Below, in pieces: positions 43,215-50,958 of a DNA stretch of 64,000 nt. Position 1 is the stretch's first letter, and every line of letters starts with the position of its first letter. The translations under genes and the position numbers were made by a program. Source of the DNA: Alistipes sp. (lineage in GTDB: Bacteria; Bacteroidota; Bacteroidia; Bacteroidales; Rikenellaceae); contig JAGBUB010000026.1 of assembly GCA_017631035.1 (NCBI GenBank), positions 1 to 64,000 on the forward strand. Direction: 5' to 3'. The notes beneath the pieces are model-generated. The model saw nothing but the letters and a program-made list of their open reading frames with translations, made no database searches and was not told where the DNA came from.

Positions 43215-44071
43215 TACTTCTTGTTATATACCCACAAATCGGGATAGACGTCGCCATAGGCACCAATAAAGAGGTTACACTCGCTGCGCGAATTGCTACC
43301 AAATGCCGTAACCATATACTTATCGCCATAGGGCAACACCTCACCCGTAGCCTCCTTAATCTTCGAGCGCAACTGCTCGACTGCTCGTGCAGCATTCTGC
43401 TCGGTAGAGAAGACTCCCATAACGACATAATACGAATGATAGGTCGGCGACTCAATGGGGCGTGCAATGGTTTTGGTATTTGCATCTGCATTTGAGTCGG
43501 CATCGGCCGTGGGCTTCACATCAGCCTCGGTCACCACCTCTGCGACGGGCTCGGCAACGGTCTCAACCTCATACTTCGACGTCTGCTCGCTAAGGCTCCA
43601 CTCCGAACCCCACTGCAGGAAGGCAAAGATTGCGAGAGCTGCTACCACGGCCACACCGCACAATATATATATCCAAGCATTAGAACGGCGACGACGTACA
43701 ACAAGAGTCTTCACACCCTTGGGATTGATGGCCGCAGCGAAACTCTTATCGGCTATAAAACTCTTACCTCGCAAAACACCAATGCCGCCAATGGTAACAT
43801 CACTACCCTGGAGAGTCTTCTCACGCCAGCGGGCGTATATATCCTGCGCCTGAGATTGCTGACAGCCTGCGATGGCTACAATCTCGTCAACGAGCGAAGG
43901 TGCCTGCTCCTGCGATGAGAAGGTAACCACATTACGCGGACTCAGCAGACGATCCTTGGCAATGCGACGTGCACCCTGGCGCTCGATAAAGAGCGTGCCC
44001 ACATCGGGCAGATAGACTCCGCGACCGCTGATGAGCATATTGTAGATTATCTTATTTACCTCTTCTACCAT
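43214..44071 (-). CDS. HU-like / SPOR-domain membrane protein
   Basis: 285 residues in three parts. Residues 1-120 form a tandem HU/IHF-like fold of the CCDC81 prokaryotic type (YNMLISGRGVYLPDVGTLFIERQGARR; VTIGGIGVLRGKSFIADKSF). A single membrane segment follows at about 132-152 (WIYILCGVAVVAALAIFAFL). After an acidic Ala/Glu/Asp linker comes a SPOR domain (YHSYYVVMGVFSTEQNAARAVEQL ... KYMVTAFGSN). SPOR domains bind denuded septal peptidoglycan, so the protein probably links the cytoplasm with the division septum. It overlaps lgt and gtrA by one base on each side. Confidence 0.88.
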   Translation of the reverse strand: MVEEVNKIIYNMLISGRGVYLPDVGTLFIERQGARRIAKDRLLSPRNVVTFSSQEQAPSLVDEIVAIAGCQQSQAQDIYARWREKTLQGSDVTIGGIGVLRGKSFIADKSFAAAINPKGVKTLVVRRRRSNAWIYILCGVAVVAALAIFAFLQWGSEWSLSEQTSKYEVETVAEPVAEVVTEADVKPTADADSNADANTKTIARPIESPTYHSYYVVMGVFSTEQNAARAVEQLRSKIKEATGEVLPYGDKYMVTAFGSNSRSECNLFIGAYGDVYPDLWVYNKK

Positions 44072-44955
44072 TATCTCTTCTTGTTTGAGTTTGTTTTACG
44101 CTCGGGCTTATTCTCAACCGAGTCGGGCTTACCGACCGGCAACGTACCCTTCAAGCCACGCCAGATGAAGTAAAGTGCCAAAATAATGAACGGCACACTG
44201 AGCAGCTGACCCATATTAAAGAGCATACCCTCCTCGAAGGCCTCCTGATTTACCTTCACAAATTCGATAAAAGGACGAGTAGCAAAAACACCCAGCACAC
44301 CAATGCCGAACATAATACCCGGACGGCGACGTGCCATATCGTACTTATAATAAAGTACGCACAAGATGGCAAATGTGATTACATAGCATATAGCCTCATA
44401 CAACTGCGCGGGGTGCTGTGCAGGGATAGCCTCGATGGGCATATTGGGATGCAGGCGCACGAACTGGAATGCCCAAGGCACATCGGTAACCTTACCTACG
44501 ATTTCCGAGTTTAGCAAATTACCAAAACGCACCAGCGCACCGCCAATCGTAACGGGAATCATAATGCGGTCGAGCCACCACACATAGGGCATACGATGCT
44601 TGCGGCAGGTCATCCACATACCGAACAACATACCGAGCGCCGAGCCGTGACTAGCCATACCACCGTTGCGGAACTCTGTAAGAATAGCCCACGGTTTGGT
44701 GATATAGTAGTCGAACTCATAAAACAAGCAATGTCCCAGGCGGGCACCAAGCACCGCTCCGAGTACAATCCACACAAAACCGGTCTCCACGACCAGCTGG
44801 CCAAAGCCCTCGCGACGAACGTAATTGGTGAAGAATCGCTCGCCAATAAGGAACGTGAGAGCCCACATCAAGCCGTAGTAGCGCAACTCAAAGCCACCGA
44901 TAGAGAACATCACAGGGTCGGCATCCCAAACTATGTAGAGTAAATTATTCAGCAT
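44071..44955 (-). CDS. lgt: Phosphatidylglycerol-prolipoprotein diacylglyceryl transferase
   Basis: 294 residues, seven membrane segments. LRYYGLMWALTFLIGERFF, RNGGMASHGSALGMLFGMW (with the catalytic His) and the Lgt signature GGALVRFGNLLNSEIVG are present. It attaches diacylglycerol to the lipobox Cys of prelipoproteins, the first step in maturing the many lipoproteins in this window. The basic tail RKTNSNKKR is cytoplasmic. It starts 19 nt after the histidine kinase gene and its stop overlaps the next start. Confidence 0.95.
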   Translation of the reverse strand: MLNNLLYIVWDADPVMFSIGGFELRYYGLMWALTFLIGERFFTNYVRREGFGQLVVETGFVWIVLGAVLGARLGHCLFYEFDYYITKPWAILTEFRNGGMASHGSALGMLFGMWMTCRKHRMPYVWWLDRIMIPVTIGGALVRFGNLLNSEIVGKVTDVPWAFQFVRLHPNMPIEAIPAQHPAQLYEAICYVITFAILCVLYYKYDMARRRPGIMFGIGVLGVFATRPFIEFVKVNQEAFEEGMLFNMGQLLSVPFIILALYFIWRGLKGTLPVGKPDSVENKPERKTNSNKKR

Positions 44956-44974
44956 TGTATCAATTCCAACCTAA

Positions 44975-46009
44975 CTATTTCACTTTCTTAAGAGCAAAGG
45001 CAAACGTAGTACCTGCGCCCAACTCGCTACGAACAGTGATACGCTCACCGTGAGCCTCGACAATATGCTTAACGATAGCCAGACCAAGACCCGTACCGCC
45101 CTGACCACGCGAGCGACCCTTGTCGACACGATAGAAACGCTCGAAGATGCGGGGCATATCCTCCTTGGGAATTCCAATACCTGTATCCTCAACCTCAACC
45201 AGAACCTTGTCGGCCATATCGCGGAAACGGATACGGGTAGAGCCACCATCCTTGCCGTAGTTGATTGAATTAGCAATAAGATTAACCAACACCTGACCCA
45301 CAAAGTGCTTGTCGGCCATCACGCGGAAAGGCGAAGGCAACGAATCAGAACCCTTAACCGAGAGGCGGATACTACGCTCGGCAGCCTTGATCTCAAGCTG
45401 CTCGGTAATCTCCTTTGCCAAAGCAACGATATCGAACTGCTCCATCTTCAGACGGTTCATATCGTTCTCAAGTTTTGAGATTGTATCCAAATCATTTACG
45501 ATATTAATCAGACGATCGATGCTCTTTTCGGCACGCTCGAGATATTTTCTATTGATGAGTTCATCCTCCAGACCACCATCGAGAAGAGTAGATATATAGC
45601 CCTGTATATTGAAGATGGGAGTCTTCAACTCGTGAGCCACATTGCCCAGATACTGCTTACGGAAGGCCTCGTTCTGCTTCAGGCGAGCAATCTCCTTGTC
45701 GTTATCGTCAGCCCACGCGGTAAGTTCCTCCGAGATATTTTCGACGTGCTTATCCTTCATCTCATCGACAATCTCAGTGGTGTGCACATCACGCGAGAGC
45801 ACCATCGAGTAGATAGGCTTAAGCTTATAGGCTACATATTGCTTCATCATATAGAGCGAAAAGAGCGCCATCAGAGCAAACACACCGACGGCCACACAAG
45901 CCACAATCCACCAAGCAACACCGCACACTGCAAGCGCTGTTGCCACCAAAATCGTTGCCACCAAGGCCATCAATAAAGATGCATTCTCTTTTGTTTTTAC
46001 TCTCATCAT
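44975..46009 (-). CDS. PhoR-like sensor histidine kinase without adjacent regulator
   Basis: 344 residues. Two membrane segments (LLMALVATILVATALAVCGVAWW; CVAVGVFALMALFSLYM) lie close together, leaving almost no periplasmic sensor. A HAMP-like linker leads to the dimerisation H-box NVAHELKTPIFNIQGY. The N-box NLIANSINYGKDGG, G1 VEDTGIGIP, F-box IFERFYRVD and G2 GGTGLGLAIVKHIVEAHG are all intact. No response regulator is encoded next to it. It is the second gene of a five-gene run with a LexA-like regulator upstream and lgt downstream. Confidence 0.93.
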   Translation of the reverse strand: MMRVKTKENASLLMALVATILVATALAVCGVAWWIVACVAVGVFALMALFSLYMMKQYVAYKLKPIYSMVLSRDVHTTEIVDEMKDKHVENISEELTAWADDNDKEIARLKQNEAFRKQYLGNVAHELKTPIFNIQGYISTLLDGGLEDELINRKYLERAEKSIDRLINIVNDLDTISKLENDMNRLKMEQFDIVALAKEITEQLEIKAAERSIRLSVKGSDSLPSPFRVMADKHFVGQVLVNLIANSINYGKDGGSTRIRFRDMADKVLVEVEDTGIGIPKEDMPRIFERFYRVDKGRSRGQGGTGLGLAIVKHIVEAHGERITVRSELGAGTTFAFALKKVK

Positions 46010-46035
46010 AGTCTGTCTATTATTTTTCTCGGTTA

Positions 46036-46671
46036 TTAATACATTCTAAAACTTCCCACCACACGGTAGATTGCATCCACCTGCTCGGGGCTAACTATCA
46101 TCTCATCGTAATTCTTATTCGCAGGCTCCAGCTTTAGTCGCATCTGCCCCGCATCGTTGTAGCAGAGGCGTGCCCTACGCAAAATTACATAACTTGGACA
46201 AACAATAACGTACAACGCCCCCGAAATAATTGCCTCGATGCCTATTTGTTTCAAAAATAGTATCGAACCCACCATTACCTCATCAGCCATAGCGTCGTCG
46301 CTGCTACGTACCGCCAAGTCGCACCCCACCATTGCGGGCAACGAGAAGACCCCGTCGGGCTCACGCTCACGCGAGCATTGACGGCAAGCGCCCAGGTCGC
46401 CATCGTAGAAGGGCACCGCATCGGCTCGCTCTCTTCGTCCGAACATATCGCCCTCGCCCGAGAGCAACCAGCCGAGGCTCACCTCGGGGAAGTGCTCAAC
46501 TATACGGGTAGCCAGCGCACGCGAGATTCCGTTCTTTCCAGCCTTGATCTGATAGAGATTTTCGGCACGCGGTAGACCGATGTGAACACCAAAGCCATTA
46601 ATGGTCATCTGTGCCCATCGTATCACACTCTCCAGACGTTCCCAGTCGCTACTACTATTTGTCATATTCAT
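46036..46671 (-). CDS. LexA/S24-like regulator with degenerate protease dyad
   Basis: 211 residues from the ATG at 46671. The N-terminal part (LESVIRWAQMTINGFGVHIGLPRAENLYQI ... GISRALATRIVEHFPEVSLGWLLSGEGDMF) is the helix-turn-helix seen in phage-type repressors. The C-terminal S24 fold has VGSILFLKQIG and GALYVIVCPSYVILRRARL. The catalytic Ser expected in a GDSM-like motif is Ala127 (SSDDAMAD), and the Lys position in VILRRA is Arg165. Self-cleavage is therefore unlikely. Similar chromosomal proteins occur in Bacteroidales. It starts in the sequence just before the divergent tRNA-Arg gene. Confidence 0.8.
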   Translation of the reverse strand: MNMTNSSSDWERLESVIRWAQMTINGFGVHIGLPRAENLYQIKAGKNGISRALATRIVEHFPEVSLGWLLSGEGDMFGRRERADAVPFYDGDLGACRQCSREREPDGVFSLPAMVGCDLAVRSSDDAMADEVMVGSILFLKQIGIEAIISGALYVIVCPSYVILRRARLCYNDAGQMRLKLEPANKNYDEMIVSPEQVDAIYRVVGSFRMY

Positions 46672-46689
46672 TTTTTTTTGCAATCTTTG
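46658..46689 (+). promoter_or_regulatory. Promoter for tRNA-Arg (TTTG-N20-AATCTTTG)
   Basis: TTTG at 46658-46661, 20 nt including T9, AATCTTTG at 46682-46689. Only 7 nt lie before the mature tRNA 5' end. It overlaps the start of the divergent regulator gene. Confidence 0.6.
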
Positions 46690-46696
46690 CACTCGC

Positions 46697-46768
46697 GGCC
46701 TCGTAGTTCAATGGATAGAATATAAGATTCCGGTTCTTACGATGAAGGTTCGAATCCTTTCGAGGTCA
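46697..46768 (+). tRNA. tRNA-Arg (anticodon CCG)
   Basis: 72 nt. Acceptor GGCCTCG/CGAGGTC with one G-U pair and discriminator A. The D-arm is GTTC AATGGATA GAAT. The anticodon arm is TAAGA-TTCCGGT-TCTTA, with CCG in loop positions 3-5. The T-arm is GAAGG-TTCGAAT-CCTTT. CCA is not encoded; a terminator follows. Confidence 0.93.
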
Positions 46769-46775
46769 CACGTAT

Positions 46776-46807
46776 GCAGGAGAGCTTTTACGGCTCTCTT
46801 TTTTTGT
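46776..46807 (+). terminator. Terminator of tRNA-Arg
   Basis: GGAGAGC, short loop, GGCTCTC and T7. Confidence 0.8.
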
Positions 46808-47066
46808 CTAGAGCGTGGCGGCATATTGGCTTTTGCACCTTTGGTGCCTGCCTTACAGCTACACCTACAAATTCCACACGCCACACTTTCAACATTGTAG
46901 CCAACATTGCATTTTCTGCAATGCTTTTAATTTCCAAAGATAGCATTTTTATTTTTATTTACAATAAAAAAAGTCACAAGAAATAGAAAAATCAGACAAT
47001 CGCACATTTTTTCTCGGCACGGCCACCGAAAAACCTCATTTCGTCTATCACTTCAGCGCGTTATTA
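46808..47066. other. AT-rich intergenic region before ruvB
   Basis: No gene seen. It holds a small TTGCA...TGCAA hairpin near 46910-46925 and A/T runs, and leads into the ruvB promoter. Confidence 0.4.
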
Positions 47067-47097
47067 TTCTGCCTTTTGGTATTTTTTGCTATCTTTG
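47067..47097 (+). promoter_or_regulatory. Promoter for ruvB (TTCT-N19-TATCTTTG)
   Basis: TTCT at 47067-47070, 19 nt, TATCTTTG at 47090-47097. Only 8 nt lie before the ATG at 47106, so the mRNA leader is nearly absent. An alternative ATG at 47124 would leave about 20 nt. Confidence 0.55.
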
Positions 47098-47105
47098 CGT
47101 TAATT

Positions 47106-48119
47106 ATGGCTATTGAAAGAAATATGAGAAACATCGAGAGCGATCTCGAATACGAAAACCGCATACGCCCGCAGGAACTCAACAACTTTGCGGGTCAGGA
47201 TAAGATTGTCGATAACCTGAAAATCTTCATCAAGGCGGCTCTTATGCGTGGCGACTCGCTCGACCACGTATTGCTGCACGGCCCTCCGGGATTGGGCAAG
47301 ACTACGTTAGCAAACATCATTGCCCACGAGATGGGAGCACAACTCAAAGTCACCTCGGGTCCCGTTCTGGACAAACCGGGCGACTTGGCGGGTCTATTGA
47401 CAAACCTCGATGCCGGCGATGTGCTCTTCATCGACGAGATTCACCGTCTGAGCCCCATCGTCGAAGAGTACCTCTACTCGGCTATGGAGGATTACAAGAT
47501 TGACATCGTGCTCGACAAGGGCCCCTCGGCTCGTTCTATCCAGATTGAGCTTGCACCATTCACATTGGTGGGTGCAACGACACGAAGCGGTCTTTTGACT
47601 TCGCCCCTGCGTGCACGCTTTGGCATCAACTGCCACCTTGAGTACTACGACACACCCGTTTTGGCGGGCATCGTTAAGCGTTCGGCCCGCATTATCGACA
47701 TATCGATTGACGACGACGCTGCCCACGAGGTGGCTTTGCGCTCACGCGGTACACCCCGTATTGCCAATGCTCTGCTGCGTCGCGTGCGAGACTTTGCCAT
47801 GGTCAAGGGCGAGGGACATATCGACCTCGAAATCACACGCATAGCCCTGCAGGCGCTGAACATCGACTCGCGCGGACTCGACCAGATGGACAACAAGATT
47901 CTGAGCACCATCATCGAGAAATTCAAGGGAGGTCCCGTGGGTCTTAACACCATCGCCACAGCCGTTGGCGAGGAGTCGGGAACCATCGAGGATGTCTACG
48001 AACCATTCCTCATCAAGGAGGGCTTCATCAAGCGTACTCCCCGTGGTCGCGAGGCCACCGAGCTGGCCTACCGCCACCTGGGATTCACTCCCACACCCGA
48101 CGAGGGTAAACTATTTTAG
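47106..48119 (+). CDS. ruvB: Holliday junction branch-migration helicase RuvB
   Basis: 337 residues from the ATG at 47106. [20 protein letters not shown] opens the protein. Walker A is GPPGLGKTT, Walker [10 protein letters not shown], sensor 1 GATTRSG and the arginine-finger segment is LRARFGI. The C-terminal winged-helix has [22 protein letters not shown]. It is the motor of the RuvABC complex that processes recombination intermediates. A start at 47076 would precede the -7 box and is rejected. A secreted phosphatase gene follows 24 nt later. Confidence 0.96.
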   Translation: MAIERNMRNIESDLEYENRIRPQELNNFAGQDKIVDNLKIFIKAALMRGDSLDHVLLHGPPGLGKTTLANIIAHEMGAQLKVTSGPVLDKPGDLAGLLTNLDAGDVLFIDEIHRLSPIVEEYLYSAMEDYKIDIVLDKGPSARSIQIELAPFTLVGATTRSGLLTSPLRARFGINCHLEYYDTPVLAGIVKRSARIIDISIDDDAAHEVALRSRGTPRIANALLRRVRDFAMVKGEGHIDLEITRIALQALNIDSRGLDQMDNKILSTIIEKFKGGPVGLNTIATAVGEESGTIEDVYEPFLIKEGFIKRTPRGREATELAYRHLGFTPTPDEGKLF

Positions 48120-48143
48120 TGCGACAACTTAAAACAATTTTAT

Positions 48144-49274
48144 ATGAAAAAGATTTCCACTCTGCTTTGCACGTTGCTCGCTGTATGCGTAGCATCGGCT
48201 CAGACCTACAAACCCAAGGGTGAGCCTCAGATTCCCGTCTACCCCACCCTTCAGGACCAGGCATCGTTCAGTATGATTATGGTGCCCGACCCACAGAGCT
48301 ACACCAAGTTTGCAGCCAACCAGCCTCTGTTTGATTTGCAGACTGCGTGGATTGCCCAGAACATCGACCGCCTCAACATCAAGGCTGCCCTCTTTACGGG
48401 CGATATGGTCGAGCAAAACGGCAAAGTGATCTCTGCTCCAAAGCCCAACGAGTACAACGGCGACCAGACCGGCCGTCAGCAGTGGGAGGCCGTGTCGCGT
48501 GCGCTCTCACGTCTTGACAACCGCCTGCCCTACGTTGTAGCACAGGGTAACCACGACATTGGCGAGATTACCGCCACCGACCGCCACTCTGTTATGCCCA
48601 ACTATATTTATCCCGAGCGTAACATCCTCTTCGAGAAGAGTCTTGTTTCGACTTGCGCCAACTGGCAGGGTGTTCACACTCTTGAGAACTCGGCCTACGA
48701 GTTCCACGACAAGGCGTGGGGCGATTTGCTCGTTATCACAATGGAGTTTGCTCCGCGTGACGAGGCTATCGCCTGGGCTAAAGAGCTGACCGAGTCAGAG
48801 ACATATAAGAATCACAAAGTTATCATCCTCGTTCACTCGTGGCTCAACACCAAAGGCGAGCGCTACCCACAGGAGGGTTACACACTGCGTCCCTGCAACT
48901 TCTCTGAGCAGGTATGGCAGAAGTTGGTTTACCCCTCGAAGAATATCTGCCTAGTATTGTGCGGACACTCGGGCGATGCACCTAAGATTACAACCGACGT
49001 TAAGAGCACTAACTTCAAGCCCACTTCATCGTACCGCGTCGACAAGGCTGCCGATGGTCGCGACATTCCGCAGATGATGTTCAACTCACAGCAGGGCGAC
49101 GGCGACTGGAATGGCAATGGTGGCGACGGCTGGTTGCGCATCTTGGAGTTCAAGCCCGACGGCAAGACCATCAGCGTGCGTACATTCTCGCCCTTGTTTG
49201 CTATCTCACGCCTTACTCAGCACTTGGCTTGGCGCACAGCCGAGTACGACCAGTTCGACATCGTGATTAAGTAA
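48144..49274 (+). CDS. Exported calcineurin-like metallophosphoesterase
   Basis: 376 residues with signal peptide MKKISTLLCTLLAVCVASAQ. Metal-site motifs occur in order: IMVPDPQSY, LFTGDMVEQ, AQGNHDIGE, VIILVHSWL and CGHSGDAP, as expected for a two-metal phosphoesterase (the first Asp-x-His is Asp-x-Gln here). It probably acts in the periplasm or at the surface on a phosphodiester or phosphomonoester that is not identifiable. It lies 24 nt after ruvB and may share its transcript; a strong terminator follows. Confidence 0.88.
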   Translation: MKKISTLLCTLLAVCVASAQTYKPKGEPQIPVYPTLQDQASFSMIMVPDPQSYTKFAANQPLFDLQTAWIAQNIDRLNIKAALFTGDMVEQNGKVISAPKPNEYNGDQTGRQQWEAVSRALSRLDNRLPYVVAQGNHDIGEITATDRHSVMPNYIYPERNILFEKSLVSTCANWQGVHTLENSAYEFHDKAWGDLLVITMEFAPRDEAIAWAKELTESETYKNHKVIILVHSWLNTKGERYPQEGYTLRPCNFSEQVWQKLVYPSKNICLVLCGHSGDAPKITTDVKSTNFKPTSSYRVDKAADGRDIPQMMFNSQQGDGDWNGNGGDGWLRILEFKPDGKTISVRTFSPLFAISRLTQHLAWRTAEYDQFDIVIK

Positions 49275-49299
49275 ACCTATTTATACAATAAATAATAAG

Positions 49300-49338
49300 G
49301 AGTCACCCCCCACATTCGGGGTGGCTCTTTTTATTTTT
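49300..49338 (+). terminator. Terminator of the ruvB-phosphatase unit
   Basis: GAGTCACCCC/GGGGTGGCTC stem (one G-T pair) followed by a T-rich tail. Confidence 0.82.
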
Positions 49339-49348
49339 TGCGAAAAAT

Positions 49349-49379
49349 TTTGCCAATCGCTCGTTTTTTTGTACTTTTA
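49349..49379 (+). promoter_or_regulatory. Promoter for the two-Ig lipoprotein (TTTG-N19-TACTTTTA)
   Basis: TTTG at 49349-49352, 19 nt, TACTTTTA at 49372-49379. A leader of about 215 nt follows. Confidence 0.55.
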
Positions 49380-49384
49380 GGATA

Positions 49385-49599
49385 CCAATTTAATCATAAT
49401 GAGACTGCGTGGCGTATATCCTCGCCTCCTTGATTATACTACAGGGGGGGGGGTATCTTGTTGTAACACAGCAAGATAGTCAAGTCCTCGCGCACATTCC
49501 CGAACATATTTTACACTACATTAAGCTCGCATCCTTAAGATGCGGGCCGTTGTTGTTTTTGCACTGCTCGAATTATTCATTAACATAAAAACAATCACT
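49385..49599 (+). promoter_or_regulatory. Leader with a G10 tract and hairpins
   Basis: A run of ten G lies at 49444-49453. TATCTTG...CAAGATA pairs just after it (about 49454-49478). A palindrome CGCATCCTTAAGATGCG lies at 49527-49543. No open frame of note. The G tract is prone to slippage and could change expression or folding of the leader. Confidence 0.45.
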
Positions 49600-50919
49600 A
49601 TGAAAAAGTACTTACTATCAGCCTTTGCCATCGTGGCACTGCTCTTTGCGGCGTGCGGTGGTGGCGACGACGCTCCGACAAGTGTTCCCGTATCGGGAAT
49701 AAAACTCGACAAGAGTTCGCTCAGCCTTGAGATTGGAGAGAAGGCTACCCTTACGGCTACAATTGCGCCCTCGGATGCAACCAACAAATCGATTACCTGG
49801 AGCTCGGCCAATAGCTCTATAGCCACGGTAAACAATGGCGTTGTGGAGGGTGTTGCTACAGGCGAGACAACCATTACTGCCAAGACCAACGATGGTGGAT
49901 TTACAGCATCCGCTACCGTAAAGGTAACCCCCGAAGCAGTAAAGGTTACGCAGATAAAGTTGGTGGGTGTGCCCACAACTGATTTCGAGGTGGGACGCAG
50001 TGTCACTATCTCGGCTGTAATCACGCCTAATGATGCTACTGACAAAAGCGTAACCTTTACAAGCAGCACCCCCGAGGTAGCAACAGTTGAGTACACAAAA
50101 ACCGAGGACAACTACTCGCTGGCACTGCTTAAAGCCGTTGGCCCTGGTAAGGCCACAATTACCGCCACCGCTAATGATGGTAGCGGAGTGAAAGCCGAGG
50201 CTGAGATTGAGGTCGTAAGTGCTACGCCAACGGCAGTTACATTTGACGGTCAAAGTAAGGATAAAACCTTCCTTACATGGCACGGCAAAGAGGTAGATTT
50301 GAAAACAAAGGTAGAGCCCAGCAGCATTCCATTCACTTCACTTAACTGGTCTTATTATACTTGGACAGATGGTGGCGAGTATTTCTCATTAAATGTAACC
50401 AAGGACAAAGCTACAGCTGTAACAGTTATCCCTACCGAGGAGACTAATCCGCAGGACATCAGAACAAATGTATCAATTGCGAAAGACAGTAATTCAGTAG
50501 CAATGGCACAATGTACAGTTGTATCAAGATGTAATTTCTGGGCTTGCTATAGTACAGATGGCAAAACAATTGGTAATGAAATTATGATTTTGCATTTTGG
50601 TCCCACATTCTTCCACCAGGAATCGTATTTCCGCTGGGATGCGACAGGTACGAATACATACAAAAATGGTTGGTATTTTGTTGCCGCCTGTCCACCCCTT
50701 ACGTATCAATTAAACGCAGCTTTGTCATACTACAAAGATAGCTATATTCCCACAAGCGAATATACATTGACGTCGTCATCGGCAAATGTCAAGATAACAA
50801 AGACTTCGGAGAAACTCTATAAGGTGGAACGTACACAATGGGATACCTACGAGGAACTTACGTTGACATACACCTGCGGTGATTATGTGTACAATATACC
50901 CGTTAAATTGATACCGTAA
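49600..50919 (+). CDS. Two-Ig (BIG2-like) surface lipoprotein with divergent C-terminus
   Basis: 439 residues from the ATG at 49600, which starts the signal peptide MKKYLLSAFAIVALLFAAC followed by GGGDDAP. Two bacterial Ig-like group 2 domains follow: residues about 30-108 (VSGIKLDKSSLSLEIGEKATLTATIAPSDATNKSITWSS) and about 112-205 (ITPNDATDKSVTFTSSTPEVATV). The last 230 residues (FLTWHGKEVDLKTKV ... ACYSTDGKTIGNEIMILHFG) match nothing I recognise and are clearly more AT-rich than the rest. The C-terminal part is probably the variable, ligand-facing module. Confidence 0.82.
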   Translation: MKKYLLSAFAIVALLFAACGGGDDAPTSVPVSGIKLDKSSLSLEIGEKATLTATIAPSDATNKSITWSSANSSIATVNNGVVEGVATGETTITAKTNDGGFTASATVKVTPEAVKVTQIKLVGVPTTDFEVGRSVTISAVITPNDATDKSVTFTSSTPEVATVEYTKTEDNYSLALLKAVGPGKATITATANDGSGVKAEAEIEVVSATPTAVTFDGQSKDKTFLTWHGKEVDLKTKVEPSSIPFTSLNWSYYTWTDGGEYFSLNVTKDKATAVTVIPTEETNPQDIRTNVSIAKDSNSVAMAQCTVVSRCNFWACYSTDGKTIGNEIMILHFGPTFFHQESYFRWDATGTNTYKNGWYFVAACPPLTYQLNAALSYYKDSYIPTSEYTLTSSSANVKITKTSEKLYKVERTQWDTYEELTLTYTCGDYVYNIPVKLIP

Positions 50920-50928
50920 GTTAATTTA

Positions 50929-50958
50929 AGAATCCGCCTTTCGAGGCGGATTTTTTAT
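50929..50958. terminator. Bidirectional terminator
   Basis: AATCCGCCT/AGGCGGATT stem, 4-nt loop, T-run to the right; it overlaps the aroB stop codon on the other strand. Confidence 0.8.

Noticed and set aside
46036..46807. Possible prophage or integrated element (phage-type repressor beside tRNA-Arg)
   Set aside because: No integrase, no repeated tRNA 3' end and no phage genes nearby; the neighbouring genes are core functions.
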